From the NCBI RefSeq assembly GCF_018320785.1, contig NC_054872.1, forward strand, positions 41,156,551 to 41,220,550: a stretch of 64,000 bases of DNA, written 5' to 3'. The notes under the pieces are model-generated. The model ran no database searches and was not told the DNA's origin. It saw only the letters and a list, made by a program, of their open reading frames with translations. The position numbers and the translations under genes were made by a program. Source of the stretch: Cheilinus undulatus (Eukaryota > Chordata > Actinopteri > Labriformes > Labridae). The stretch's first letter is position 1. Every line of letters begins with the position of its first letter. Shown piece after piece: positions 35,900 to 47,700 of the stretch.

Positions 35900-36877
35900 C
35901 TACGACTCCCCCTTCAGCACTGACACCAGGTCTCCGCTCTCCTTTAGCTCCTTCAGTATGTCCAAACCTCCGATCAGTTCTCCTTTCACGTAGAGCTGGG
36001 GGTAGGTTGGCCAGTTAGAATAAGTCTTGAGCCCTTGACGCACCTCTTCATCCTGCAGAATATCAAAGGTGTCATAATCCACCTTGGTTTCGTTTAAAAG
36101 CTCCAGTGTCTGCCTGCTGAAGCCACATCTTGCGGCCTCCTTGTTGCCCTTCATGAACAGCATCACCGGGCTCTGGTTGATGAGGGTCTTCAGGCGGTGC
36201 TCCAGGGTCACAGCCTTCGGGCAGGTGTTCTCCAGCTCTCCAGACTCAGCCAGCTCCTTCACTATGTCCAGTCCTCCCACCAGCTCTCCATTGGCATACA
36301 GCTGAGGATAGGTAGGCCAGTTTGAGTAGGTCTTCAGCCCCTGTCGGACCTCCTCATCGGACAGGATGTCAAAGCTGCCGAATTGGATGTTGTGCGTCTT
36401 GAGGAGAGCCACTATCTGTCTGCTGAAGCCGCAGCGAGGCTCCTGTGGGGAGCCTTTCATGAAAAGCATGCATGGAGCCGCGTTGATAAGCTTCTTCAGC
36501 CGCTGGTTCAAATCTGTGACGCTATTTTCTGCCGCTCCACCCGGGCTACCAGTGACTGCCAAGCGGGCTACCTTCTTAGTCAGCTCCGGAGCGTTAGCCC
36601 CGTCCAGACGATCAACTTTCTCCCCTCCCTTGAAGAAAAGGAAAGTGGGAACGGCGGTTATTTCATACTTCTCCGACACCTCAGGCACCTCTTCCGCCTC
36701 TAGCTTCACAAACGTGGTGTGACCGTGTTCCTTCGCCAGCTCCGCCATCACTCCGTTCATCTGCTCGCACTGAGAAGCCCACGCCGCCTGAAAATGCACC
36801 ACGGTCAGGCATTTTCCTGCTTTGGCTAAGAAATCTTCAAACTGCTGCTGGGTCGTTGCCTCCACGAGATTCGCCAT
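35900..36877 (-). CDS. glrx3: Glutaredoxin 3 (PICOT), full length and intronless
   Basis: The 325-residue protein is a cytosolic monothiol glutaredoxin that binds and delivers [2Fe-2S] clusters, working with BolA2 and in iron regulation. Residues 1-110 form the thioredoxin-like domain, with WASQCEQMN at 34-42 where thioredoxins carry their active site. Two glutaredoxin domains follow, each with the cluster-binding CGFS motif (149-152 and 251-254) in an FMKG...RCGFSRQ context and each with [15 protein letters not shown]. Length and order match vertebrate glrx3. The start context is AAAATGGCG. The vertebrate gene is, to my knowledge, split into about 11 exons; here the frame is unbroken, without introns, stops or frameshifts. 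That points to a processed retrocopy under coding constraint, or a retrogene that replaced the parent. No poly(A) tail is visible, so insertion would be old. It lies between apom and bag6, opposite in strand to bag6. Confidence 0.95.
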   Translation of the reverse strand: MANLVEATTQQQFEDFLAKAGKCLTVVHFQAAWASQCEQMNGVMAELAKEHGHTTFVKLEAEEVPEVSEKYEITAVPTFLFFKGGEKVDRLDGANAPELTKKVARLAVTGSPGGAAENSVTDLNQRLKKLINAAPCMLFMKGSPQEPRCGFSRQIVALLKTHNIQFGSFDILSDEEVRQGLKTYSNWPTYPQLYANGELVGGLDIVKELAESGELENTCPKAVTLEHRLKTLINQSPVMLFMKGNKEAARCGFSRQTLELLNETKVDYDTFDILQDEEVRQGLKTYSNWPTYPQLYVKGELIGGLDILKELKESGDLVSVLKGES

Positions 36878-36954
36878 TTTTCTTTCCTTCTATGCTGCAC
36901 TTCTGGTGTAGCTTGACGTCACATCCATGATATCATAGATGTGTTAATATAGAT

Positions 36955-36990
36955 CAAACCTTCCCTGCGCAGGCGCCATTTTGGAGGGGT
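36955..36990 (-). promoter_or_regulatory. Housekeeping-type promoter sites upstream of glrx3 (NRF1-like and YY1-like)
   Basis: On the plus strand TGCGCAGGCGCC (about 36965-36976) resembles an NRF1 site and runs straight into CGCCATTTTGG, a YY1-type site in minus orientation. It is about 90 bp upstream of the glrx3 ATG. YY1 sites of this type usually lie just downstream of a transcription start in TATA-less promoters, so transcription probably starts near 36990 and runs left. Confidence 0.5.
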
Positions 36991-37863
36991 ATGGCCGAAA
37001 GTCGAAATGAATGCAAGTCTGACGGCAGGAGGTCTATCCACTTTTGAAAACATATTCATAACTCACTGAATCGACACCTATTTATGGACCAAATCACTTG
37101 CTAATGAAACCTATGGTTTCATATAAAAAAACAATCTAATATTAAGTAGACTGCTACGGTTCTCAACAGTAGTCTATTTGTTGATGTACAAATGATTGCT
37201 TGAGAAACTATATCTGTTTGAAATAGAATAATCTCTAAAATAGAATCAAAGTTTTGTGGAAAAACAAGGTAATCTGCATTGTTTCTCCAAATTTCCCAAA
37301 CTCCAGTGTGCAGTGGCACAGTTTGTGACCAAAAAATCCTCTGGGACCTACCAAAAACCCATGTACAACTATGACATTAGACTCAAATATTAACCTTTTT
37401 AACTGTATATTTTTTCATAAACAGGAAATTTCAATGTAAATACTTGGCTTTCAGATACGTCAACATTACTCAGACAGTGTTTGTGTTGTCACATACAGGC
37501 CTACAGCTAATGAGCCACAGCTATTCAATTTGTTTCGATCAGTGTACTTTATGAGCCAGAAAACTCTTCCCAAGTAGTCTTCCCAAGTTTCATTAATGCC
37601 TCCGAAGACAATGGTAAATTCTTAAAATCAGAGTAAGCTGCAAAGCACATTGTCACCAGCTAATGAAACCGTGACACTGGTTCCATGCAACAGACAATAA
37701 AATCAATGTAATCAATTTTGCTATGATTATCTAAAATGTGATTATTATTCATTTTATTTTCAATGAATTTTTGTCATTATAAATGACATCTTTTGGCCCA
37801 CCAACAGCACTATAGTACTGTAAATCCAATACATATCCATATTTTTTAAAAGACTTTATAATC

Positions 37864-38350
37864 AGTGTTAGATTCTGGCACCTATTTGAAATCTTGTCTT
37901 CATATTTAGTCTTAGATTCAAAAGGTTCATGATTTTTAATCACATTTTGTTTTTTTTTAAGTTTAAGTCTATTTTTAGCCAACAAAAAGTCAGAAACTGT
38001 CCAGTTTTATTCAGTAAATTCCTGTTTTAGTGTTTGCTTTTAGCCAAGACATGTATACCTAATTCAGTCAGCCAAATTGTAAAAGTAACATAAATGTTAA
38101 ATATAATATCAGTGCGCTGTCAATAGGCTAAATTAACCGATTTATTGATGAGAATTACTGACATATTTCATATGCAACGACAAAGTGAAGATGTATCGTG
38201 GATTCTGAATGTCTGACAGTCTAGCAATAGTCTCATATCGTCCTTATGAAAATAAAAAAGTACTTTTAGTTACTATTTATCTAATCATTAAATATCTGCT
38301 ATTAGCTAGACTGAAAAATGGCTGGCTAAAATTTTGTCATAGCTTAAGTC
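37864..38350. mobile_element. Old degenerate copy of the CAGTGTTAATTTT MITE (copy 3)
   Basis: CAGTGTTAGATTCTGGCACC at the left and GTCATAGCTTAAGTCGACAA at the right align with the ends of 26728-27264. The middle shares TTTAGTCTTAG and ATCGTGGATTCTGAATGTC. Much more diverged than the other two copies. Confidence 0.6.
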
Positions 38351-38559
38351 GACAAATGTACGCTTGACAGTAAACTGGATGACACATCTTGCCGTAAAAG
38401 CTGCATTTTATTTATGCTAACTGAGCCACCTAGATAATAATATTTGTCTGACATTTGTGGGGAAAAAATAAGTGAATCATAAATGTTTTAATTTTTAGAT
38501 TTTATCATGGATAGACCTTCCTCTTTTTCATTATCTTTTTTTTTTTTTTTTTTTTAGTT

Positions 38560-38777
38560 ACAGCTGTACCTCTCAAAAATGGCGCCCACGTAGTCGTATC
38601 GTTCTCGTGAGCACTAGCAACCCAGGCCGCATCTGCCCGTACTTATCTATGCTCTCAACCGACTGGCAGCTTCTAGCAAGTACCGGAGCCTCTACTAGGA
38701 AGTCATTTTCATGTTTTTTGATGATAAGAAACAGCTGCATACACTGGATAAGTTGAGAGGATTGTGTGACTTTTAAG
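38560..38777 (+). promoter_or_regulatory. bag6 promoter and probable non-coding first exon
   Basis: A CG-containing island in AT-rich DNA carries CAAAAATGGCGCCC (about 38574-38587), a YY1-type site in plus orientation. A good donor, TTTTAAG|GTAAATAA, ends a candidate 5' UTR exon at 38777. The start codon lies in the next exon, whose acceptor precedes 41719. The transcription start is inferred. Confidence 0.55.
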
Positions 38778-39524
38778 GTAAATAACGAACTCCTCACTAA
38801 CGTCTGAATAAACACGTTATACAATACTGTTTTGATCTGACTAGGCTGTTGAGACATTTTGTTTATCTAGCATTAGCTTAGCCTGCCAGCAAGTTAGCCG
38901 GTGAATGTTAGCTTCGTTGCTAATGCTTCACTGATCTTCAGGTTAATCCATGCTAAATCCTGTTAGCAAGCTACCGCTAACAACGGTAGTCTGCTAGCAT
39001 TTTCCGTTAGAACTATTTGAATATCTTGGTAACTTTAAATATATTTAACTGAAGTGTAAACTGAAATCCCCATACTATTGGCTGTCCTATCTCGATAGGA
39101 CTAACTTTATCAAAGCTACTGTCAGCTTTTAGCTTATGTCTGTTTTTAGTGACGTTAGCTACGTGAACATAATGTTGGTGCCTTGCAAGTTTGATTAACG
39201 TGAAGTGATCGGCCTCTGTTAAACTTCATCTCTGGTTCGGTTTAATTGACTTCAGTTATTGCCTTATAATGAATATTAAATTAATACTGTATGTGTTTAT
39301 TCGTCCTTCGAATACTTTACTCAGGAAACATCTTTCTTATCTCATTATTAATCACTTATGTGATTGCCTGTCTTTAAATATAAACATTTATTGGTTGACA
39401 CAGGTAAAGCCACGAATACTGTTTGTGACTGACTTTTTGTTGAATACAGGAAGAACATATACATTTATTTAATAATTCCAATGGGGAAGTTTACTTTTCC
39501 TCTCTGTTTTGTCTTATATGCTAC

Positions 39525-39785
39525 ATATACAGAAGGCCAGAGATACACAAACATGCTCAAACAGGATCCTGTGCCCATGCACTTATGGAGAGATGTCAGA
39601 GTAGGAGCCTGCACATTAGATAGCTCAAGTAGTTGGGGGTTTGGTGCCTTGCTCAAGAGTACATTTGCAGTTCTTGGTAACTTACCTGGCATCTTTCCAG
39701 CAACCACATGATTCCATAATTTGGTCCAGAGGGGGAGTAACTGGTAATCCTCTAGTTCCAAGCCCAAAATCCTACAAACTGAGCT
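39525..39785 (-). repeat. Dispersed teleost repeat in bag6 intron 1
   Basis: GGGGGTTTGGTGCCTTGCTC followed by AAGAGTACATTTGCAGT is typical of a common fish repeat. No coding content and no clear ends. Confidence 0.45.
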
Positions 39786-39924
39786 CTTGCTACCCTTTGA
39801 TACATTGATGTAGACCTGAATGTTTGACAGTATTATTTTTGGTCCATTTTCCCTGCCCTAATAGATTATAGTATTTATATAATAATCAGCTGATTTGACC
39901 CTGTAATAGATGAATTAGTGTTGG

Positions 39925-40245
39925 TCTAAATTAGAGCTGTCAGCATTACTGCATTGATCGCAGTAAAGTGAGGTCCATAATAAGTGCATTACATTTTTCT
40001 AATCATTTATTTCAAGAACCCTTAGGATAAGCCATTGCACTGTCTCCTTGCAGCCACGGTTATGTATAATAAGTCCACTACAACTCCATAATGTCTCATT
40101 TCACCAAAAAAAAAATCACTGACAGCTTAGTGGACAAATCAGAAGGCATATGGACCTTGTGTTGACAAATGGCAAACATTTTCTCCTTTCTGTTTTCCTT
40201 TTCAAATAGTGGAATTTCAAAATGTGACAAAAAGGAGGGAATTTT
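39925..40245. repeat. Dispersed repeat (related to 10750-10915)
   Basis: It begins AGAGCTGTCAGCATTACTGC and contains GCAGCCACGGTTATGTATAA and TAGTGGACAAATCAGAAGG, matching the shorter fragment at 10750. It lies in bag6 intron 1. Confidence 0.5.
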
Positions 40246-40418
40246 CTAAATTTCTGATATTATTAATGATCAAAAATGTTATCAAAGAAGGGAAGCCACC
40301 AGGGCTATCTTCAGGCGCACTGCTTGAGTCAAGGATTAAGTAAAAAATAAAAGCCTTTATTTGCTCAGGGCATATTTCATAAAAAACCGACACAGACACA
40401 GGTGAGGTTCATTTAGAT

Positions 40419-40894
40419 CAGGGGTGTCCAAACTTATTCTACTGAGGACCATATACAAAAATTCTGAAGGATGGTGGAGGCACTTTCAAATACCTCCACT
40501 TTATGATATCAAAGTTAGTCAATCCAGTCCAAATAAGGTAAAGATTTTAAGCCACAAAAAGATGCACTCAAATAAATTGTCATGTCAAAATGTTTGTGTA
40601 CAGAATTACCACAGTAGGTATTTCGTAACATCTTCACAAACAAGAATTTTTTTGTATTTTCTTATTGACAGAAGAGTATAGTTTTGTGTTACCTTCCTGG
40701 ACGAGCCCCCAAGGTCACAAAAAAATATTCTCGTCTGTCAATAAGAAAACAGATAAAATTTACAGTCAAGCACAGCAGAGTTTCATGTTCTAATTTGGGC
40801 CATTCATCATTTATCTTTTAGAGTTTGCTGTGGGCCAATTAAAAATGGACAAAGGGCTGCATTTGGCCCCCAGGCCACAGTTTGGACACACCTG
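40419..40894. mobile_element. hAT-type MITE with 8-bp target duplication
   Basis: Ends CAGGGGTGTCCAAACTT and CAGTTTGGACACACCTG are imperfect inverted repeats. An exact 8-bp duplication ATTTAGAT flanks it (40411-40418 and 40895-40902). No coding capacity. It lies in bag6 intron 1. Confidence 0.87.
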
Positions 40895-41725
40895 ATTTAG
40901 ATAAATCACGTGGTCTGGGGACTGAAACAACAACCAACACCAACACCAGTATTTCTTTCCTCAACTAAAATACTATTTGACAGCCACAGTTTAAGTGTTT
41001 GCCAATATTAAAGCCTGGTTTTGTAATTTCCTCTTTCAAAGTGCTAAGATAAGCAAGCAAACCCCTGAACACTGTCTAAACTGAGCAGATATGAAACATT
41101 GCTGACAGAATTGTGCAATTCAATGCTGTTCTCACTAAATTTAGTTGAACTACCTTGTGAATTTGAATGGGCCTTATCTTTTCCTTGTTTCTCTCATGGC
41201 AACCATGCTACTGATGATGTATTGTCTTCAGGCCTGGTATGTCGCTACACCATTATTTGTTCAAATAAAAATGTATGACTTTGAAACACTTGGTATCAAC
41301 ATTTTGAGGAAATGTTTTTGTCTGACCCATTAAATGCATACAGTTTCTGGGGATGATTTGAATTATGTTTCCATGATTTAACAACTCAGACCCCACTGTT
41401 TAAAACTTTAAGTGTTCTCAGCATTTCCTGTAGCAAGTCTGCTAAATTCCCTAAATTTCCCCCTGTAAGATTAGTATCAGTCCTGATTTCCCACACATTT
41501 CAGCTTCATTATTGGTGTTTTTTATTGTGGTATAGTCAACCACAATTAAATTTAATATCAAATAGTCTGACCATGTTTTTTTCTCTTTTGAAGGGACAAC
41601 GTATTTTGCCTATTTTACAAAAATGGGGGGCAGAATAAAAATATTATATTAATATATTTATATATATAATATTTATTTAATTTATATAGTCACTAAACAC
41701 TCTTGCTTTATGACACAGGATAATC

Positions 41726-44700
41726 ATGGAGGAACCAACTACAGACATAGAGGTGACCGTCAAAACATTAGACTCCCAAAGCAGAACCTACACTGTTGGT
41801 GCTCAGGTAAATCCATAACGTCCACCTAAAGACTGTCTTTATTTTTGAGTTTGAGCTGGTCTGTTCTCATGTCTGTACTACTTTTTTGTAGCTGACAGTC
41901 AAAGAGTTTAAGGAGCACATTGCCCCTTCAGTGGGAATTCCTGTTGACAAACAGAGGCTGATCTACCAGGGCAGAGTCTTACAGGATGAGAGGACTCTGA
42001 CAGACTACAGTAAGTAATCAAAGGTTAATTAAGGCAATGATACTATCTTGTTTCAAGAAATCTGTTTTATATTTCTCTTTCCTTCTCTGTTCACTTTTTA
42101 AATTTACAGTGCTTACAGGGTTGATTAGGATATGCTGTGTTTTAATCTTTCACTTGTTTTTGTTTCTATATGATATGGCATGCCAACAAAAGTTGTTAAT
42201 TTTGAAGGCTTCCAGGAGCTTATAATACAGATGAAACCATCCCACAACCATATATTTAGATTTTTAACTTTGCCTTCTGTTGTTATCTCAGACGTCGGTG
42301 GGAAAGTGATACACCTCGTCGAACGTGCACCACCTCCGCCCTCCCAGCCTGGCTCAGGATCAGGAGGACCTTCAGCAGACAGCGGGCCATCCTCTTCCTC
42401 CCAGGGACCATCACAAGTGCCTCCACATGACCGCAATGCTAACAGCTACGTAATGCTTGGCACTTTTAACCTGCCTGTTAACATCATGGACCCCCAGCAG
42501 ATACAGGTAAGTCAGCTTTTATTTGTTTACACTGAACTTTCGCCAACTGGACTGCAGTGTGGGTGTAGGTTTTGACAACAAGGGAAATTCACAGAGTGAA
42601 GGCAATGTCTCTGATTCTGTGAGATTTGCAGCATTATTTTTAACAGAGCCTTATAGAGATGTAATGCTTAATAGTAGAGGAATGTTTATGGTTACTGTTT
42701 TTACTTTACTGTGTTAATTCAGGCCAACTATGAAACCATGTTTAAGCTTACTCCTAGTTGGACCAGCCCTATTTATATAAAAGAAGGTGTTTTATAGCTA
42801 TTTCTAAAGTTCTTCTGCTGTTATTCCATTTGTCCTTCTGTTATGTAAAACACGTAGTAAAGCTGGTTTTGCTAAGTGCTACTAAATTAACTATATTATT
42901 ATAATTACAATTTTATGCAGTTTGTAACCTAGTTTAAACCAGTTTTTTATTCCTGGCTGCTTAAGATTTGTGTCTCTGTGCTGTAATTTTCCCCCTTCAG
43001 ATGTCAGTTCAACAGATGGTGTCGGGCATGGGGGAGAACGCCAGGAACGCTAGAGTCACAACTAGCACTGGGGTAAGAAATCTGCATAGTGTTCGTTCCT
43101 CTTCACCACTATCATGTGCTTTTCTGATCGCCACCTTTTAATCTCTTTTTCTGTTACAGAGCAATGGGTCCGTGAACGTGCACATCGATATGGACCAACC
43201 AGTGCAGAGTGAGCCAAGGCTGAGGCTGGTGCTGGCTGAAAACCTGCTGAGGGACATCAATGATGTCATCCACAGGATGGAGGTGAGAGCTCAAGCTTTT
43301 TAAACCAGTCCAGTAGAAGAGCTCTAGAGGCATCATTTGACAATAACATATTTACCTGTTATATTTTGTCTTCTTAGGGCCGAGGGCCAGCTGAATCTTC
43401 CTCCTCTCAAACAGAGACAACTACTGCTTCTGCTCCTCCTCCTCCCTCATCTTCATCCACCAGCTCCACTCCATCTCCCTCCGCCCAGCCCATGGATACC
43501 TCCCCACCTCCTACAACCCCACCACCTCCACCCTCCTCTTCAGCACAATCTGAGGGACCAACACCCCAGCCTGGACCCAAGTAGGACATCCTTTTTCTCT
43601 GATTGTCACATATTAATCTCTTGCCACTAAATATCATATAAGGGCCAATCCATAATTATTTATACTCAGCATGCTTTATTGAAGCTAACATTCTCAGTTA
43701 GTTTCTGTTATTATTTGATCCTAATCACTTTTGCCTTTCTGCCTGCCCGTAGTCATCCCAGCCCAGCTGAGTTGGCGGAGATGTTGTCCGAGCTGCGCAG
43801 AGTGGAGGAACGACTGCAGCCCTTTATTCAGAGAGCTCACACCATCCTGGAGACAGCCACGACAGCAGAATACAACAATAACACAGTAGGAACCAAACAG
43901 CTCTATGAGAACTTACTGCTGATCTTTGGTACATTTTTTAAAGAAAAAAACAAAGGGATTTTATATTTAGATAAATTTAAAACATTCAAGGGTCACATCT
44001 TAAGTTAAGTAAAACTTAAATCCCAAGGCCAGTAACTTTAATATTGTGTTCTGTCATTTTAAGGTAATCATTTGAAATATTAGGATAATTAAAATCAGAT
44101 CAATTTTCATCTCATACCTGGATTATTCTTTGAAATAATAATATGTTTATGGGATAAAAGATATATGCATTTACACTTTGCATGGTAGCTTTCTTGTACT
44201 TTCATTTTTAGATTATTTTTGGGCGTTTGCCTTTATTGGATGAGGTAGCTGAAGAGAGACAGGAAACATGGGAAAAGAGGGGAGGGGAAGACACTCACCA
44301 AACATGCCCCAATATTGAGAATTAATCCGCGGACCAGTGCTGGAGGACTGCAGCCCCTTTATATAGGCCCCTGCTCTACCAACTGAGCCAAACGGGCACC
44401 AATTGTTGTATTGAAGTTTAAGGGTGCACAAATACCAGACAGTCTGTACCATACCGAAGCATGTGTGACCCAAAGTCCAGTTTGTTTGACCAGTATGAGT
44501 GCTCCGTGTCATACTCGAGCATGGCACGCTTCCCTGGCCTCGACACAAATTGAAGAGGTTTGCTTTGACACAGTGGGATTGCTCTTGCGAAAAAACTGGT
44601 GCGCAGTATGGACGTGATGTTAAAATCATTAGAACTGTTCCTGTAGAAGGCATCCATTCTGCAAGCTTTCTAAGACTACACATCTTCTGAGCTGACTGTG

Positions 44701-47700
44701 TCAAATTAAGACATGACATATCTGTGCTCATGCCCGGTTTGGGTCAGTGCAGCATGAGGGCTGATCATCAAGGGACTAAGGAGAGGAGGACAATCATGCT
44801 TCACCACAGTATGGGGCCAACTGGTTCTGGTGTGTGTCCAAATAACAGCACTTCTGTTCTCCAGGGAATTTTGATAGTGTTATATTTCCAAAACAGAGAC
44901 AAGGTATCAGTCCTCATTTCTAATTCTTGTCAAAAAGAAATTGGATATCTTCTCAAAATGTTTTTTTCCTCCTCCAAATGCTAAAAATCTTAAGACTCTA
45001 GCAGAAACAGTGTAATTGTGATTAAATTAATTTCCTTCCTTCTACAGGAGAGAGAAGACGACCAGCGCAACCTTGTTATGACATGGGAATGTCTCCGTCT
45101 TCTTGGCAACACCCTTGTGGCCCTCAGTGATCTACGACTGAACCTAATGAGCCCAGTGCCTCGCCACCTTCATGTGGTCCGGCCTTTTTCCCACTATGCC
45201 ACCCCTGTGACTCTGCCTGGAGCGGTGCACCACCACATTCCTGTGCAAGTGAGTCTAAGCATATAGAAGTAATTCATTTGAGCATTTAATGTGTCTACAC
45301 ACTGACTTTGTCTGCTGCTTCACCCACAGATGAACCTGGGTGCCACAGTGACAGTCGGGGCTAATGGCGTGGAGGGACAAGCTCCGCCCACCCAGTCGGC
45401 CAACCAGGCGGAGCAGGCAGGTCAGGGACAGACCTCCCCCTCACAGACCTCCCCCTCCAATCAGCAGGCTGGACAGGGACAGGCTGGCCCCCGGGTCATC
45501 AGGATCAGCCACCAGGCAGTCCCGGTGGTCATGATGCAGATGAACACGGACGGTGTGTTGTCCCCTACCCGCCACTGATTGAATGCTTCGCTACATCACG
45601 GCTAGTTGTGTGTTCTAATGCTGTGCAGCAGTGCTTTTAGTTACATTTTTCACATTAAGAATAACTGCACCCTTGATGCACTGCTGCTACCAGCATTTGC
45701 TGAATGATCTCAAGAATGGAACTTTTCTGTTTACATGTGTGATTCACTCTCCTATAATTTGATGAACGATATCCATTACTGAAGAGTCCTTCAGTAGGGA
45801 GTTTTACACAGGTGATTACTCGTACTATATATAGGTGTTCATCTGTTTTTTTCTTTATTCTTTTTCTTGTATGTAGGTTCAGTCCCAGGAGCAAACCCTG
45901 CTGCAGCTGGACAGCAAATACCTGGGCAACCAGGTAAAAACTCACACACTAGTCACATAAATGCTCTTTGACTCTAGTGAAGACTTAATGTAGAAAGTCA
46001 GCCAATTAAATAGCATCTTACATTTTAAACTTTAACAGTCTAAAGCAGGGGTGTCAAACTCAAGGCCTAGGGGCTTAATCTGGCCCATGGTACAGTTATA
46101 CCCGGCCCACAAGATCATATCATATTTTTATTACAACTGGCCCACCAAGGTCACAGATTTGCTCTCTTTTAAAAATGCAAACTTAACCTTGATTATTTAA
46201 AATATCCTTGTTAGTTCATGACATTTTTGAAAATAGATAGTAAAAATGATTAGATTAAAATTCAGAAATGAGGAGAAAGAAATACATTTGTGTTTTCATT
46301 TCATACTTCAATTTTGTGTCTCACAATTACAATTGGCTTTTTATTTCATATTTTGACCATTTCAACTCATAATTTTGGCTTTTATCTTATATTTTGACCT
46401 TCTATATTCACGATTTCAAATTCTAGGTCATATCTAGAAACTCATGATCTTGAACTTTATATCATATTTTGACCATTAAAAGTCATGATTTAGGCTTTCT
46501 ATCTGATATATTTGCCTTTAAAAACATTATTTTTGGCTTTAAATTTTGTGTTTTCACTTTCTGAACTTAAAAGTTTGACTTTTTATCTCAGATGTTGAGC
46601 TTTTAAAGTTATCATTATGACTATTTTAATCTTAAAATTATTCATCATCAGTGCTAAATTTTTTTTTCTCCAATTCATTTGGAGAAAACCACTAGTTGAG
46701 ACACACTGTCGAAAAATAAAAACCTTTTTGGCTTCATTTTTTCCTGAAGCTTCACTGTTACCTGCAATCTGTTTCATGTGATATTCTCAATCCATGTACT
46801 TTAATATTGTGAAAATATGTTAGGCTATAGTCTTTAAGCAAATGTTAAATGGAATCTTGCATGTTAAGACTTGTTGACATATTAACTGGATTAACATTGG
46901 TAACTTTAGCATGCATGTTGGTCAAAAGAGCACACGAGATGTCTTAATTTGATACAATAAAGTATGACACAATACCATACTATGCGACAAGATACACTTT
47001 CTTTTCCTTCGGGAAATTTGTTCTTGGTGTCAAAGTACTGCACACCTACAGCTGCCACCAACGCAGCATTTATGAACAATAGAAGCCACAAAAACAACCC
47101 ACATGTACATGGAGAAGCACATTCCAAAGAAGGACCACAAACAGTCAGATAAGGGGGTAAATCTTGAAAACCCAGTCTGAATTTCACCTTGCCAGGTGGC
47201 TTGCTAACAAGCTGTTGGGATAGGTTGTTTGGTCTCCAAATACCTTTGTGCATGATCTCTGTGTCTTATTGAAGTGATATTTTATCACTATAAAGTTTTA
47301 GACAAGGCTAAGAAAATAATCCTGTCATAAACTGACGACAGTCAGTCTGTTCATATGTAGATTCAGGATTTTCTGTGTCTTCCTTCAGGTGCTCTCCCTC
47401 AAGACTTTATGCGGAATCTCATGCAACAGATCAGCCAGTATGCTGCTGCCGTGGCAACTAGTGCCGCTGCCGCTGGCCACCCTGTCCCACCGCAGCCTAC
47501 CCCACCTGGCTACAGCTCCACTGCAAACTCCTCAACTACAACCACTGGCCCCAACACACCCACCACTACCCCTACTGCTCCCCCTCCTCCTCCCCACGCG
47601 GGCCCCCAGCCACAGGCCAGGGTTGTGTTCACCCGGCCACCCTTTGCACCCAATATGGCCCCTCCAGCCTTTGGCCCCCGGGGGACTACCATTAATGTGA

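Noticed and set aside
36366..36722. 118-codon plus-strand frame inside glrx3
   Set aside because: It is antisense to the conserved CGFS region of glrx3.
42125..42436. Antisense frame over bag6 exon 3
   Set aside because: It mirrors a coding exon; composition follows from the Pro/Ser-rich sense frame.
44213..44731. 172-codon minus-strand frame in a bag6 intron
   Set aside because: It overlaps a tRNA-derived SINE and has no recognisable domain.
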